Below are positions 1-6,324 of a DNA stretch of 37,610 bases, piece after piece. Source of the DNA: Actinomycetota bacterium (GTDB taxonomy: Bacteria; Actinomycetota; Acidimicrobiia; Acidimicrobiales; MedAcidi-G1); NCBI GenBank assembly GCA_014381745.1, contig JACNLA010000034.1:30645-68254 (forward strand). The letters are read 5' to 3'. A model generated the notes under the pieces. It was not told the origin of the DNA. It worked only from the letters and a program-made list of their open reading frames with translations, and searched no databases. A program made the translations under genes and the position numbers. Position 1 is the stretch's first letter. Every line of letters starts with the position of its first letter.

Positions 1-331
1 GTTGCAGCAACCTCGAAGCCAGGGAGGGATGCCCGGCGCTGGCCGCGCACGACTTTTGCTTATGAGGAGCAGCGGACACGCTCCGGGCGTCCCGCTCGGG
101 GGTTGGGGGTTCGGTGATCTCCCGCAAGGGAGGGCTGTCCGGCGCTGGCCGCGCACGACTTCTCTTCAGCCCAGCAAAGCCCAGGGAATCTCTGAACCCG
201 TAATGGGAGTTGGGGCCTGAGGTTGCAGCAACCTCGAAGCCAGGGGGGAGCGCCGAAGGCGACCGCGTACGACTTTTGCTTATGAGGAGAAGCGGGCGCG
301 TTCGGCGCTCCCCCCTGGCACTAGAGAAGAA
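1..331. repeat. cluster of palindromic intergenic repeats, no gene
   Basis: No credible gene is seen. A 24-base segment at 1-24 recurs exactly at 222-245, and a 32-base segment centred on ACGACTTTTGCTTATGAGGA recurs at 44-75 and 264-295 with a few mismatches. A 23-base piece at 33-55 recurs exactly at 139-161, giving a third, partial copy. Each repeat opens with the near-palindrome GGTTGCAGCAACC. The copy at 222-318 ends in a perfect 18-bp inverted repeat (240-257 with 301-318); the first copy has a looser version (about 26-36 with 82-92). The block lies just past the thiolase stop and could fold at the end of that transcript, but there is no T-run typical of an intrinsic terminator. A small non-autonomous palindromic element family (REP/MITE-like) is the best guess. 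Confidence 0.7.
240..318. repeat. 18-bp perfect inverted repeat (hairpin)
   Basis: Bases 240-257 (CCAGGGGGGAGCGCCGAA) are the exact reverse complement of 301-318, separated by 43 bases. The loop contains the conserved ACGACTTTTGCTTATGAGGA core. It sits 13 bases beyond the thiolase stop codon, so it would form in the 3' end of that mRNA. Confidence 0.75.
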
Positions 332-1534
332 TCAACTCAGGCGCTGAACGATCATCGCCATTCCCTGGCCGCCACCCACACACATCGACTCCAGGCCGAA
401 TTCCTTGTCGGAGTCTTCGAGGCCGTTGAGGAGGGTGGCCATGATGCGTGAGCCGGTCATGCCGAAGGGGTGGCCGAGGGCTATGGCGCCGCCGTTCACG
501 TTCAGCTTGTCGTGGTCGATTCCGAGTTCGTCGGCTGAGGGCAGGACCTGGGCGGCGAATGCTTCGTTGATTTCGACCAGGTCGATGTCGTCGATGGTCA
601 TGTTGACGCGGCCGAGCGCGATTCGGATGGCTTGAATGGGGCCGAGGCCCATTATTTCTGGGCTTATTGATGAGACGCCTGAGGAGATGATCTTGGCGAT
701 GGGGGTGATGCCCAGTTCGGCTGCGCGGGTGGCGTTCATGACGACGACTGCGGCTGCTCCGTCGTTGAGGGGGCAGGCGTTGCCGGCGGTGACGGTTCCG
801 TCGGGGCGGAACACGGGGTTGAGTTGGGAGACTTTTTCGTAGGTGGTTCCGGCCCGGATGCCGTCGTCGGTGCTGACGATGGTTCCGTCGGGGAGGGTGT
901 AGGGGGTGATTTCGCGTTCGAAGAAGCCTCGGTCGCGTGCTGCTTCGGCGCGGTTTTGTGATCGGACGCCCCATTCGTCCTGGGCTTTGCGGGATACGCC
1001 TTTGTAGGCGGCCACGTTTTCGGCTGTCTGGCCCATTGCCATGTAGATGTCGGGGAGGCCTTCGGGTGGTGTCCAGGTTTCGGCTCCGCCTGTGGTGCGG
1101 TCGGCGGTGCGGGTTTCGGCGTCTGCGAAGAGGGGGTTGTGTGGTCCGGTGTCGGCTGCTCCGTACTGGTAGCGGCTGACGCATTCGACGCCGCCGGAGA
1201 CGAAGACGTTGCCCATGCCGGCCATGATGGTGTGAGCTGCCATGCGGATGGTCTGGAGTGACGATGAGCAGTACCGGTTGACGGTTACTCCGGGTGAGTC
1301 GAGGCCGGCCAGGATTGCTGCTACGCGGGCAACGTTGTAGCCCTGTTCGCCGCCGGGTTGGCCGGTTCCCCAGATGACGTCTTCGACTTCGTCTCGGGGT
1401 AGGTCGGGGACCTTGCCGAGCACGTCGTTGATGATGAAGGCGGACATGTCGTCTGGCCTGGCATCGACGAGGCTGCCTTTGTTGGCGCGACCGATTGGGG
1501 TGCGGGAGGTTGCGACGATTACGGCTTCGGGCAT
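332..1534 (-). CDS. thiolase (acetyl-CoA C-acyltransferase)
   Basis: A 400-residue thiolase of usual family length. It catalyses thiolytic cleavage of 3-ketoacyl-CoA or the reverse Claisen condensation. The start ATPIG-type N-terminus ([10 protein letters not shown], residues 7-16) is typical. The nucleophile lies in NRYCSSSLQ (Cys89), the histidine in [10 protein letters not shown] (His355), and the second catalytic cysteine in CVGGGQG (Cys385), so all catalytic residues are present. The ATG at 1534 is chosen over an in-frame ATG 60 bases upstream because GGGAG lies just before it and the protein then starts at the family N-terminus. It is transcribed away from the peroxiredoxin gene, sharing the intergenic region 1535-1677. 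Substrate chain length cannot be read from the sequence; beta-oxidation or acetoacetyl-CoA synthesis are both possible. Confidence 0.93.
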   Translation of the reverse strand: MPEAVIVATSRTPIGRANKGSLVDARPDDMSAFIINDVLGKVPDLPRDEVEDVIWGTGQPGGEQGYNVARVAAILAGLDSPGVTVNRYCSSSLQTIRMAAHTIMAGMGNVFVSGGVECVSRYQYGAADTGPHNPLFADAETRTADRTTGGAETWTPPEGLPDIYMAMGQTAENVAAYKGVSRKAQDEWGVRSQNRAEAARDRGFFEREITPYTLPDGTIVSTDDGIRAGTTYEKVSQLNPVFRPDGTVTAGNACPLNDGAAAVVVMNATRAAELGITPIAKIISSGVSSISPEIMGLGPIQAIRIALGRVNMTIDDIDLVEINEAFAAQVLPSADELGIDHDKLNVNGGAIALGHPFGMTGSRIMATLLNGLEDSDKEFGLESMCVGGGQGMAMIVQRLS

Positions 1535-1677
1535 TGTGGTGCTCCCTGAGGGTGTGTGGGGGGTCTCCTGATGGGGTCGGAGCCTAGCCAGCACCGTGCC
1601 CGGGGCCCCATCGGACGGTGTCTCTCCGGCTATGGTCGGCGCACGACAGCCGCATCTTTAACTACAGGGGGATATCA

Positions 1678-2145
1678 ATGCTCGAGGTTGGAACGGTCGC
1701 ACCGGCGTTTTCGGCGCCTGATCAGAACGGCGACATGGTCAGTTCCGATGATCTGGCTGGGTCGTGGGTGGCGCTGTGGTGGTATCCGAAGGCGTCGACG
1801 CCTGGTTGAACGATTCAGGGACAGGGGTTCCGTGATCGAACCTCATCATTTTCGCAGGCCGGTGCGGTGGTTGTCGGCGCAAGCTTTGACACGGTCGAGG
1901 AGCAGAAGGCCTTTGCCGATGAGCAGGGCTTTGAGTATCCGTTGTTGTCTGATCCCGACAGGGTGATGGGTGCCGCCTACGAGGCTGTTCGCCCTGTCGA
2001 CGATCCCATTGCTGCATTTCCGTACCGCTATTCGTATCTGATCGCTCCGGATGGGACGATTGCGGCCACGTATGACCTGAACTCTTCGCAGAGCCTTGAC
2101 GAGCATGCCGACGAGGTCCTCGCCGACATCTTGTCCCGGTCCTGA
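1678..2145 (+). CDS. selenocysteine-containing peroxiredoxin (BCP/PrxQ-like), TGA at codon 44 read as Sec
   Basis: A 155-residue thioredoxin-fold peroxidase of the AhpC/TSA-BCP type. Translation from ATG 1678 (AGGGGG six bases upstream) gives VGTVAPAFSAPDQNG, then WWYPKASTPG, then TGA at 1807-1809. The same frame continues without another stop as TIQGQGFRDR... to TGA 2143-2145. In this family the motif is YPK-x-x-TPG-C-T, with the cysteine as peroxidatic residue, so the TGA lies exactly on the catalytic position. No cysteine occurs anywhere else, so no resolving thiol is available; the BCP resolving cysteine position is Gln (IQGQGFRD). A hairpin directly behind the TGA (1824-1844) resembles a bacterial SECIS. 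The likely role is reduction of peroxides by a one-selenol mechanism in the cytoplasm. The alternative is a nonsense mutation or base error in a Cys codon; no selA/B/C/D genes lie in the window to confirm Sec decoding. Confidence 0.85.
1824..1844 (+). promoter_or_regulatory. candidate bacterial SECIS hairpin
   Basis: GGGGTTC (1824-1830) pairs with GAACCTC (1838-1844), seven pairs with one G-T wobble, closing a seven-base loop CGTGATC that contains the GT expected in SelB-binding loops. The loop starts about 22 bases after the TGA at 1807-1809, within the spacing usual for bacterial SECIS elements. It lies inside the coding sequence. Folding only by eye. Confidence 0.55.
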
Positions 2146-2169
2146 GCGGAGGGTCCGGCGGGTGGTGGC

Positions 2170-3387
2170 TTGACTGGTCTTGCCCGCCCGCTGGAGGGTC
2201 TGTCGGTTGTTGAGGGTTCGGCGTTTGTGGCTGCGCCGTCGGGTGGTATGGCCCTGGCGCAGTTGGGTGCCGACGTCGTGCGCTTCGACCGGATCGGTGG
2301 TGGCATAGACCACAAGAGGTGGCCTCTTACCGATGAGGGCGTCAGCCTCTACTGGAATGGATTGAATCGTGGCAAGAGGTCGATTGCCGTCGATCTTTCT
2401 GATGCGGGTGTGCAGGAGCTGCTGGGTGAGTTGATTGGTGCTGCTGGCAACTTTTTGACCAACTTTCCGGCGGTGGGGTGGCTGTCGTGGGAGCAGTTGA
2501 GTGAGGGCATCGAGGATCTGGTGATGGTCGCCATCACGGGTAGCCACGATGGCACCACGGCGGTCGATTACACGGTGAACTGTGCGGTTGGGTATCCGGC
2601 GGTCACGGGCCATGTCGACGATTCGAGGCCGGTCAACAACGTGGTCCCGGCATGGGATCTGGTGTGTGGGCAGATGGCGGCGTTGGGCCTTTTGGCTGCG
2701 GATCGCCACAGGTCGATCACCGGCGAGGGCCAGTTGGTTTCGTTGGCTTTGGCCGATGTGGCGTTGGCTGCGGTTGGTGCGTTGGGGAATCTGGCTGAGG
2801 CGCAGGTGAACGGGACGCAGAGGGAGCGGGTCGGCAACGACCTTTACGGGGCCTACGGCAGTGATTTCCCGACGGCCGATGGCCGTCGGGTGATGGTGGT
2901 GGCGATCAGCCCCAAGCAGTGGAGGGGTCTGTTGGCGGCTACGGGTACTGCCGATGAGGTTGGGGCTCTTGCGGGGCGGCTGGGGCTGGATTTCGCCGAT
3001 GAGGGTGACCGGTTCAGGGCGCGTGACGATCTGGGTGGCCTGTTTGGTCCGTGGTTCGCTGAGCGGGGTCTCGATGAGGTGGCCGGGGTGCTTGACGCAC
3101 ATGGCGTCTGCTGGGGCCCGTATCGGAGTTTCATGGAGTTGGTCGATGAGGATCCCCGGTGTTCGATTGCCAACCCGTTGTTCGCTGAGTTGGATCAGCC
3201 CGGTGTGGGGAGTCATTTGGTGCCGGGGTCTCCTCTGGCCTTTGGTGGGCCGGGAGCGGTGGAGCGGGGTGCGTCGACGGCGCCGCTGTTGGGTGAGCAC
3301 ACCGAGCAGGTTCTGAGCGAGGACCTGGGCCTCTCGCCGGCTGAGGTGGGCGAGTTGTTCGACAGGGGTGTGGTGGCAGCTCCCTGA
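2170..3387 (+). CDS. mct: class III CoA transferase, probable mesaconyl-CoA C1-C4 CoA transferase (2-methylfumaryl-CoA isomerase)
   Basis: A 405-residue CaiB/BaiF-family protein. Its N-terminus (VVEGSAFVAAPSGGMALAQL, residues 13-32, then RFDRIGGGIDHKRWP) closely follows what I recall of the Chloroflexus and Accumulibacter mesaconyl-CoA transferases, which move CoA intramolecularly from the C1 to the C4 carboxyl of mesaconate. The catalytic aspartate is Asp163 in PAWDLVCGQMAALG. LDxAGRTGEGQ-type and C-terminal LGEHTEQVL segments are present. The start is TTG 2170, 24 bases after the peroxiredoxin stop, so the two are probably co-transcribed. The next gene, convergent with a 14-base gap, resembles the following enzyme of the same pathway, which strengthens the call. 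Other family III transferases remain possible. Confidence 0.85.
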   Translation: MTGLARPLEGLSVVEGSAFVAAPSGGMALAQLGADVVRFDRIGGGIDHKRWPLTDEGVSLYWNGLNRGKRSIAVDLSDAGVQELLGELIGAAGNFLTNFPAVGWLSWEQLSEGIEDLVMVAITGSHDGTTAVDYTVNCAVGYPAVTGHVDDSRPVNNVVPAWDLVCGQMAALGLLAADRHRSITGEGQLVSLALADVALAAVGALGNLAEAQVNGTQRERVGNDLYGAYGSDFPTADGRRVMVVAISPKQWRGLLAATGTADEVGALAGRLGLDFADEGDRFRARDDLGGLFGPWFAERGLDEVAGVLDAHGVCWGPYRSFMELVDEDPRCSIANPLFAELDQPGVGSHLVPGSPLAFGGPGAVERGASTAPLLGEHTEQVLSEDLGLSPAEVGELFDRGVVAAP

Positions 3388-3401
3388 CCGGGTTCTGGCG
3401 T

Positions 3402-4394
3402 TCAGGCCCCCCAGGTGACGAGGTGCCAGTCCAGTACGGGTGCCACTGTGTCGTCGCGTTCGGCTTCGACGGTGACCCGAAACGCTCTCAGGTTGCCGCC
3501 GGCAGCGGGCCGTTCATCTAGGAGGGTGTGGCTGCATCCGAGCACGTCTCCTTCGTAGACGGGTCTGGTGTGGTCACATGCCTGCCATCCCAGGACCGTC
3601 GCCGTTGACGGCATGAGGCGGTGGAGGGATGCCTGGGCGAGGCCGATGGTGTGGCCTCCGTATACGAGACGCCGGCCATCGCCGGTGGCCGGGTCGCGGT
3701 GGACTGGTGCCAGGTTTTGGGTGAGTCGGACCAGTTCGGTTGCTGAGGTGACCGTGTCGCGTAGGGGGTCGATGCGTGTGGTTCCGGGTTCCCATTGGTT
3801 GTTGTCTGCCAGCGGGGCTGGGTCCCATCCGGTGGGGATGTGACCGGTCCAGTCGCTCAGGTTGATCTGTGGGTCTACGCCTCCGAGGTCGTCGTGGTGG
3901 CCGGTGTCGGCATTCGGGTCGCGCATGTGGAGCATGGCGCATCTCTCGTATTCCACGACCGTGTCGCCGTCGTCGAGGCAGGTGGTGGTGATTCCGAGCA
4001 GGGCCAGTCCGCGGGCGGGTCTGTCGGGGCGCGCTGTGAGCTGTCGGAGGCCGCGGATCTCAACGGTCGTCTCGAGGGTCTCGCCGTGGCGTACTGCCTT
4101 CTGGAGGATGACGCCGCGGTAGAAGAGGTTGGCTATGACGGCGCGTGTGGCGACGGTGCTCTGTCCGATGGAGGTGTGCATCACCAGCGCCGGGTTGACG
4201 AGGGCTCCGGGTGCGCCGGTTACGGCTTCTGCCATGGGTTTGCTGAGGGTGGTGGCCAGGGGGTCGCCGCAGATGGCCTGGTAGGTGGCGGCTTCGCCCG
4301 GTCCGATTGTCATGGCCGGTGCCGGGTTGAGCGTCTGGCCGACGGTCAGGTCATCAAAGAACGGTCCTGTGGGTCGGTTCACGGTTGGGAGCAT
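3402..4394 (-). CDS. meh: double-hotdog hydratase, probable mesaconyl-C4-CoA hydratase (3-methylfumaryl-CoA hydratase)
   Basis: A roughly 330-residue MaoC-type protein. FFDDLTVGQT near the N-terminus, VIANLFYRGVILQKAVRHGE, then VEIRGLRQL and a YERCAMLHMRDPNA segment mirror the Chloroflexus mesaconyl-C4-CoA hydratase, which hydrates mesaconyl-C4-CoA to (S)-citramalyl-CoA. The second half carries APVHRDP and RRLVYGGHTIGLAQA, typical of the C-terminal hotdog. Start choice is uncertain: ATG 4394 gives about ten residues before FFDD as in homologues, while an in-frame ATG at 4430 adds twelve; neither has a good ribosome binding site. It converges on mct and the two would act in sequence. The lyase (mcl) and C1 hydratase (mch) needed to complete the route are not in the window. 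Confidence 0.83.
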   Translation of the reverse strand: MLPTVNRPTGPFFDDLTVGQTLNPAPAMTIGPGEAATYQAICGDPLATTLSKPMAEAVTGAPGALVNPALVMHTSIGQSTVATRAVIANLFYRGVILQKAVRHGETLETTVEIRGLRQLTARPDRPARGLALLGITTTCLDDGDTVVEYERCAMLHMRDPNADTGHHDDLGGVDPQINLSDWTGHIPTGWDPAPLADNNQWEPGTTRIDPLRDTVTSATELVRLTQNLAPVHRDPATGDGRRLVYGGHTIGLAQASLHRLMPSTATVLGWQACDHTRPVYEGDVLGCSHTLLDERPAAGGNLRAFRVTVEAERDDTVAPVLDWHLVTWGA

Positions 4395-4549
4395 GCCAGT
4401 TGGGAGGGGTCGGCGACCACCTCGCGCCATGTTGCTACCGGGTAGTCATCGTGGGAACGTATGCTCGGCTGGCAATACCATCGCTAGTAGAGATAGATAG
4501 GTTCTCTAACAATCATCACGGGCCTCTGTTCAGCAGGTCCGCTGTTTCC

Positions 4550-4555
4550 TACTAT
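4550..4555 (+). promoter_or_regulatory. candidate -10 box for whiB
   Basis: TACTAT at 4550-4555 fits the actinobacterial TANNNT -10 pattern and would give a leader of about 50 bases before the WhiB ATG. A weak CTGTTC lies 18 bases upstream as a possible -35. Read by eye only. Confidence 0.4.
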
Positions 4556-4611
4556 CACCGGTCTGGAAGGGCCCTTGGGAACAGCCCGGGCAACCTAGTG
4601 AGGGGGAGACC

Positions 4612-4950
4612 ATGTCACAGACAGCGGCTAACACGTACGTCGACTGGCAGACACAGTCCTGGATGAGCGACGGCCTCTGTTCGGGGAGGAGCGATCTGTT
4701 CTTCGCCCCGTTCGCAGAGCGTCCAGAGGCCAGGGTGCGCCGCGAATCCAGGGCGAAGGATCTGTGTGCATCCTGTTCGTCGAGCGTGGAATGCATGGCC
4801 TATGCCCGCGACAACCGGGAGTTGGGCTTCTGGGGTGGTGAGTCCGAGTCCGAGCGGGCCACGGCCGGCTTTGCTCCTACGACCCCGATAATCGGGCGCC
4901 GTCAGGTGGCCGCCCAGCGGGCCGCAGCCGCCCTCGCAGAGGCCAGCTGA
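4612..4950 (+). CDS. WhiB-family iron-sulfur transcriptional regulator
   Basis: A 112-residue WhiB-like protein of normal size. Four cysteines, Cys23, Cys52, Cys55 and Cys61 (C-x28-C-x2-C-x5-C), are placed to hold the [4Fe-4S] cluster. GFWGGESESER (residues 72-82) is the G[VIF]WGG turn that contacts sigma factor region 4 in the family. The C-terminal tail is alanine- and arginine-rich and probably contacts DNA. AGGGGGAG just before ATG 4612 is a strong ribosome binding site. WhiB proteins control division, redox or nutrient responses in Actinobacteria. Which paralogue this is cannot be told; no obvious target gene is adjacent, since meh is divergent and gdh is convergent. Confidence 0.95.
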   Translation: MSQTAANTYVDWQTQSWMSDGLCSGRSDLFFAPFAERPEARVRRESRAKDLCASCSSSVECMAYARDNRELGFWGGESESERATAGFAPTTPIIGRRQVAAQRAAAALAEAS

Positions 4951-4973
4951 GCCGGCCCCCACCGGGGTCTTCT

Positions 4974-6242
4974 CTACGGGAAGATCCCACGTTGTTCGTA
5001 GACGACCCGCAGGCGGCGTAGCGCTATCGCGTAGGCGGCGTCGCGGCGTGAGGCGATGTCTAGTTCTTCGCGGATCTCACAAATTGAGTCCGACGCCTTC
5101 CAGAGGATGTCACGCAGCTTGTGATCGACGTCGTCGAGGTTCCACCTCTGCGCCGACCGGTTCTGCAACCACTCGAAGTAGGACACGACCACACCACCGG
5201 CGTTTACGAGAATGTCGGGTAGCACGTCGATTCCCCGCTCGGCCAGGATCGCCTCGGCCTCGAGCGTCGTGGGACCGTTGGCAGCCTCCACTATGACCTT
5301 GGCCTTTATCTGTCCGGCATTGGCGGCGGTGATCTGGTTCTCCAGCGCCGCAGGGATCACCATGTCGGCCTCGATGCCCCACAGGTCGTCTGGTTCGATC
5401 CAGTCGGCGTTGGGGTAGCCGGTGACCGTGCCGTGCTCGCCGGCCCAGTCGGTCAGGGCAAAGGCATCGATGCCGTCCTCGTCGGCGATGGCACCCAGAT
5501 GGTCTGACGCGGCCACCACCCGTGCACCGTGTACCTGGAGAATCCGGCCCGTGGCTCCACCCACGTTTCCCCAACCCTGGATGACGGCGGTGCCGCTGCT
5601 CAGGTCGAAGCCGGTCTCGTCTGCCCAGTGCTGCAGGCAGAACACGACGCCTTGTCCGGTGGCCTTGTCTCGGCCGGGACTGCCGCCGGTCTCGAGGGTC
5701 TTACCGGTGACGATCCGCTTCACGTTCTGGCGTTCGGTGGCCCCGGTGGAGTTGGCGTAGGTGTCCATCATCCAGACCATGGCCTGGGGGTTGCTGCCCA
5801 GATCCGGGGCGGGGATGTCGTGGTCGGGGCCGATGTTGCCGCCGAGGGCGTGCGTGAACCGGCGGACGATCCTCTCCAGTTCTTCGTGTGCGACGTCTCT
5901 GGGGTTGAAGGCGATGCCGCCCTTGGCGCCCCCGAACGGAATCTCGCAGAGCGCCGACTTCCATGTCATCCAGGATGCGAGTGCCTTCACCTCGTCGAGG
6001 TCGACCGCGTGGTGGAACCTGACCCCTCCCTTGTAGGGGCCGAGGATGTTGCTGTGCTGGATCCGGTAACCCCTAAAGACCTGGTAGTCGCCGGTGTTCA
6101 TGAGCACCGGGAAGTTCACGATTATCTCGTTCTTGGGTTGCGACAGGATCGCCCGGATGCTGGCGGGCAACTCGATCAGGTCGGCTCCGCGGTTGAACTG
6201 GGCGAGGGCGGTGGCAAACAGCCCGTTGGTCTCGTCGCTCAT
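4974..6242 (-). CDS. gdhA: glutamate dehydrogenase (Glu/Leu/Phe/Val dehydrogenase family)
   Basis: A 422-residue amino-acid dehydrogenase interconverting 2-oxoglutarate plus ammonium and glutamate with NAD(P)H. GPYKGGVRFH (68-77) and PFGGAKGG (102-109, catalytic Lys107) form the substrate site; Asp147 in IPAPDLGSNP is the general acid. The Rossmann loop is GWGNVGG (223-229). ANGPTT and ILVNAGGVVVSYFEW near the C-terminus are typical of the roughly 420-residue hexameric class. ATG 6242 is chosen over one 33 bases upstream because AGGAGGT precedes it. It lies 82 bases downstream of the P-type ATPase on the same strand and converges on whiB. Coenzyme preference is not evident. Confidence 0.95.
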   Translation of the reverse strand: MSDETNGLFATALAQFNRGADLIELPASIRAILSQPKNEIIVNFPVLMNTGDYQVFRGYRIQHSNILGPYKGGVRFHHAVDLDEVKALASWMTWKSALCEIPFGGAKGGIAFNPRDVAHEELERIVRRFTHALGGNIGPDHDIPAPDLGSNPQAMVWMMDTYANSTGATERQNVKRIVTGKTLETGGSPGRDKATGQGVVFCLQHWADETGFDLSSGTAVIQGWGNVGGATGRILQVHGARVVAASDHLGAIADEDGIDAFALTDWAGEHGTVTGYPNADWIEPDDLWGIEADMVIPAALENQITAANAGQIKAKVIVEAANGPTTLEAEAILAERGIDVLPDILVNAGGVVVSYFEWLQNRSAQRWNLDDVDHKLRDILWKASDSICEIREELDIASRRDAAYAIALRRLRVVYEQRGIFP

Positions 6243-6324
6243 CTGTGCGTACCTCCTGCACCGCCGCTGGTGCACATCTGAGGGCCGTGGTTCAACCGCA
6301 TGGGTCGCCTGTTGTCAGGAGACG

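Noticed and set aside
240-318. Rho-independent terminator for the thiolase
   Set aside because: The loop is 43 bases and no T-run follows on either strand; treated as a repeat element instead.
321-1184. Long arginine/proline-rich open frame on the minus strand inside the thiolase gene
   Set aside because: It is the out-of-frame reading of thiolase codons; composition is typical of high-GC shadow frames and thiolase motifs are complete in the other frame.
1807-1866. Reading the peroxiredoxin as two separate genes or a frameshifted pseudogene
   Set aside because: Both parts are in the same frame and join without loss of family residues; only one codon differs from a normal gene, and it is the catalytic one.
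1846-3300. 484-codon open frame antisense to the peroxiredoxin and mct
   Set aside because: No recognisable motif, Arg/His/Gln-rich, and both sense genes have catalytic residues.
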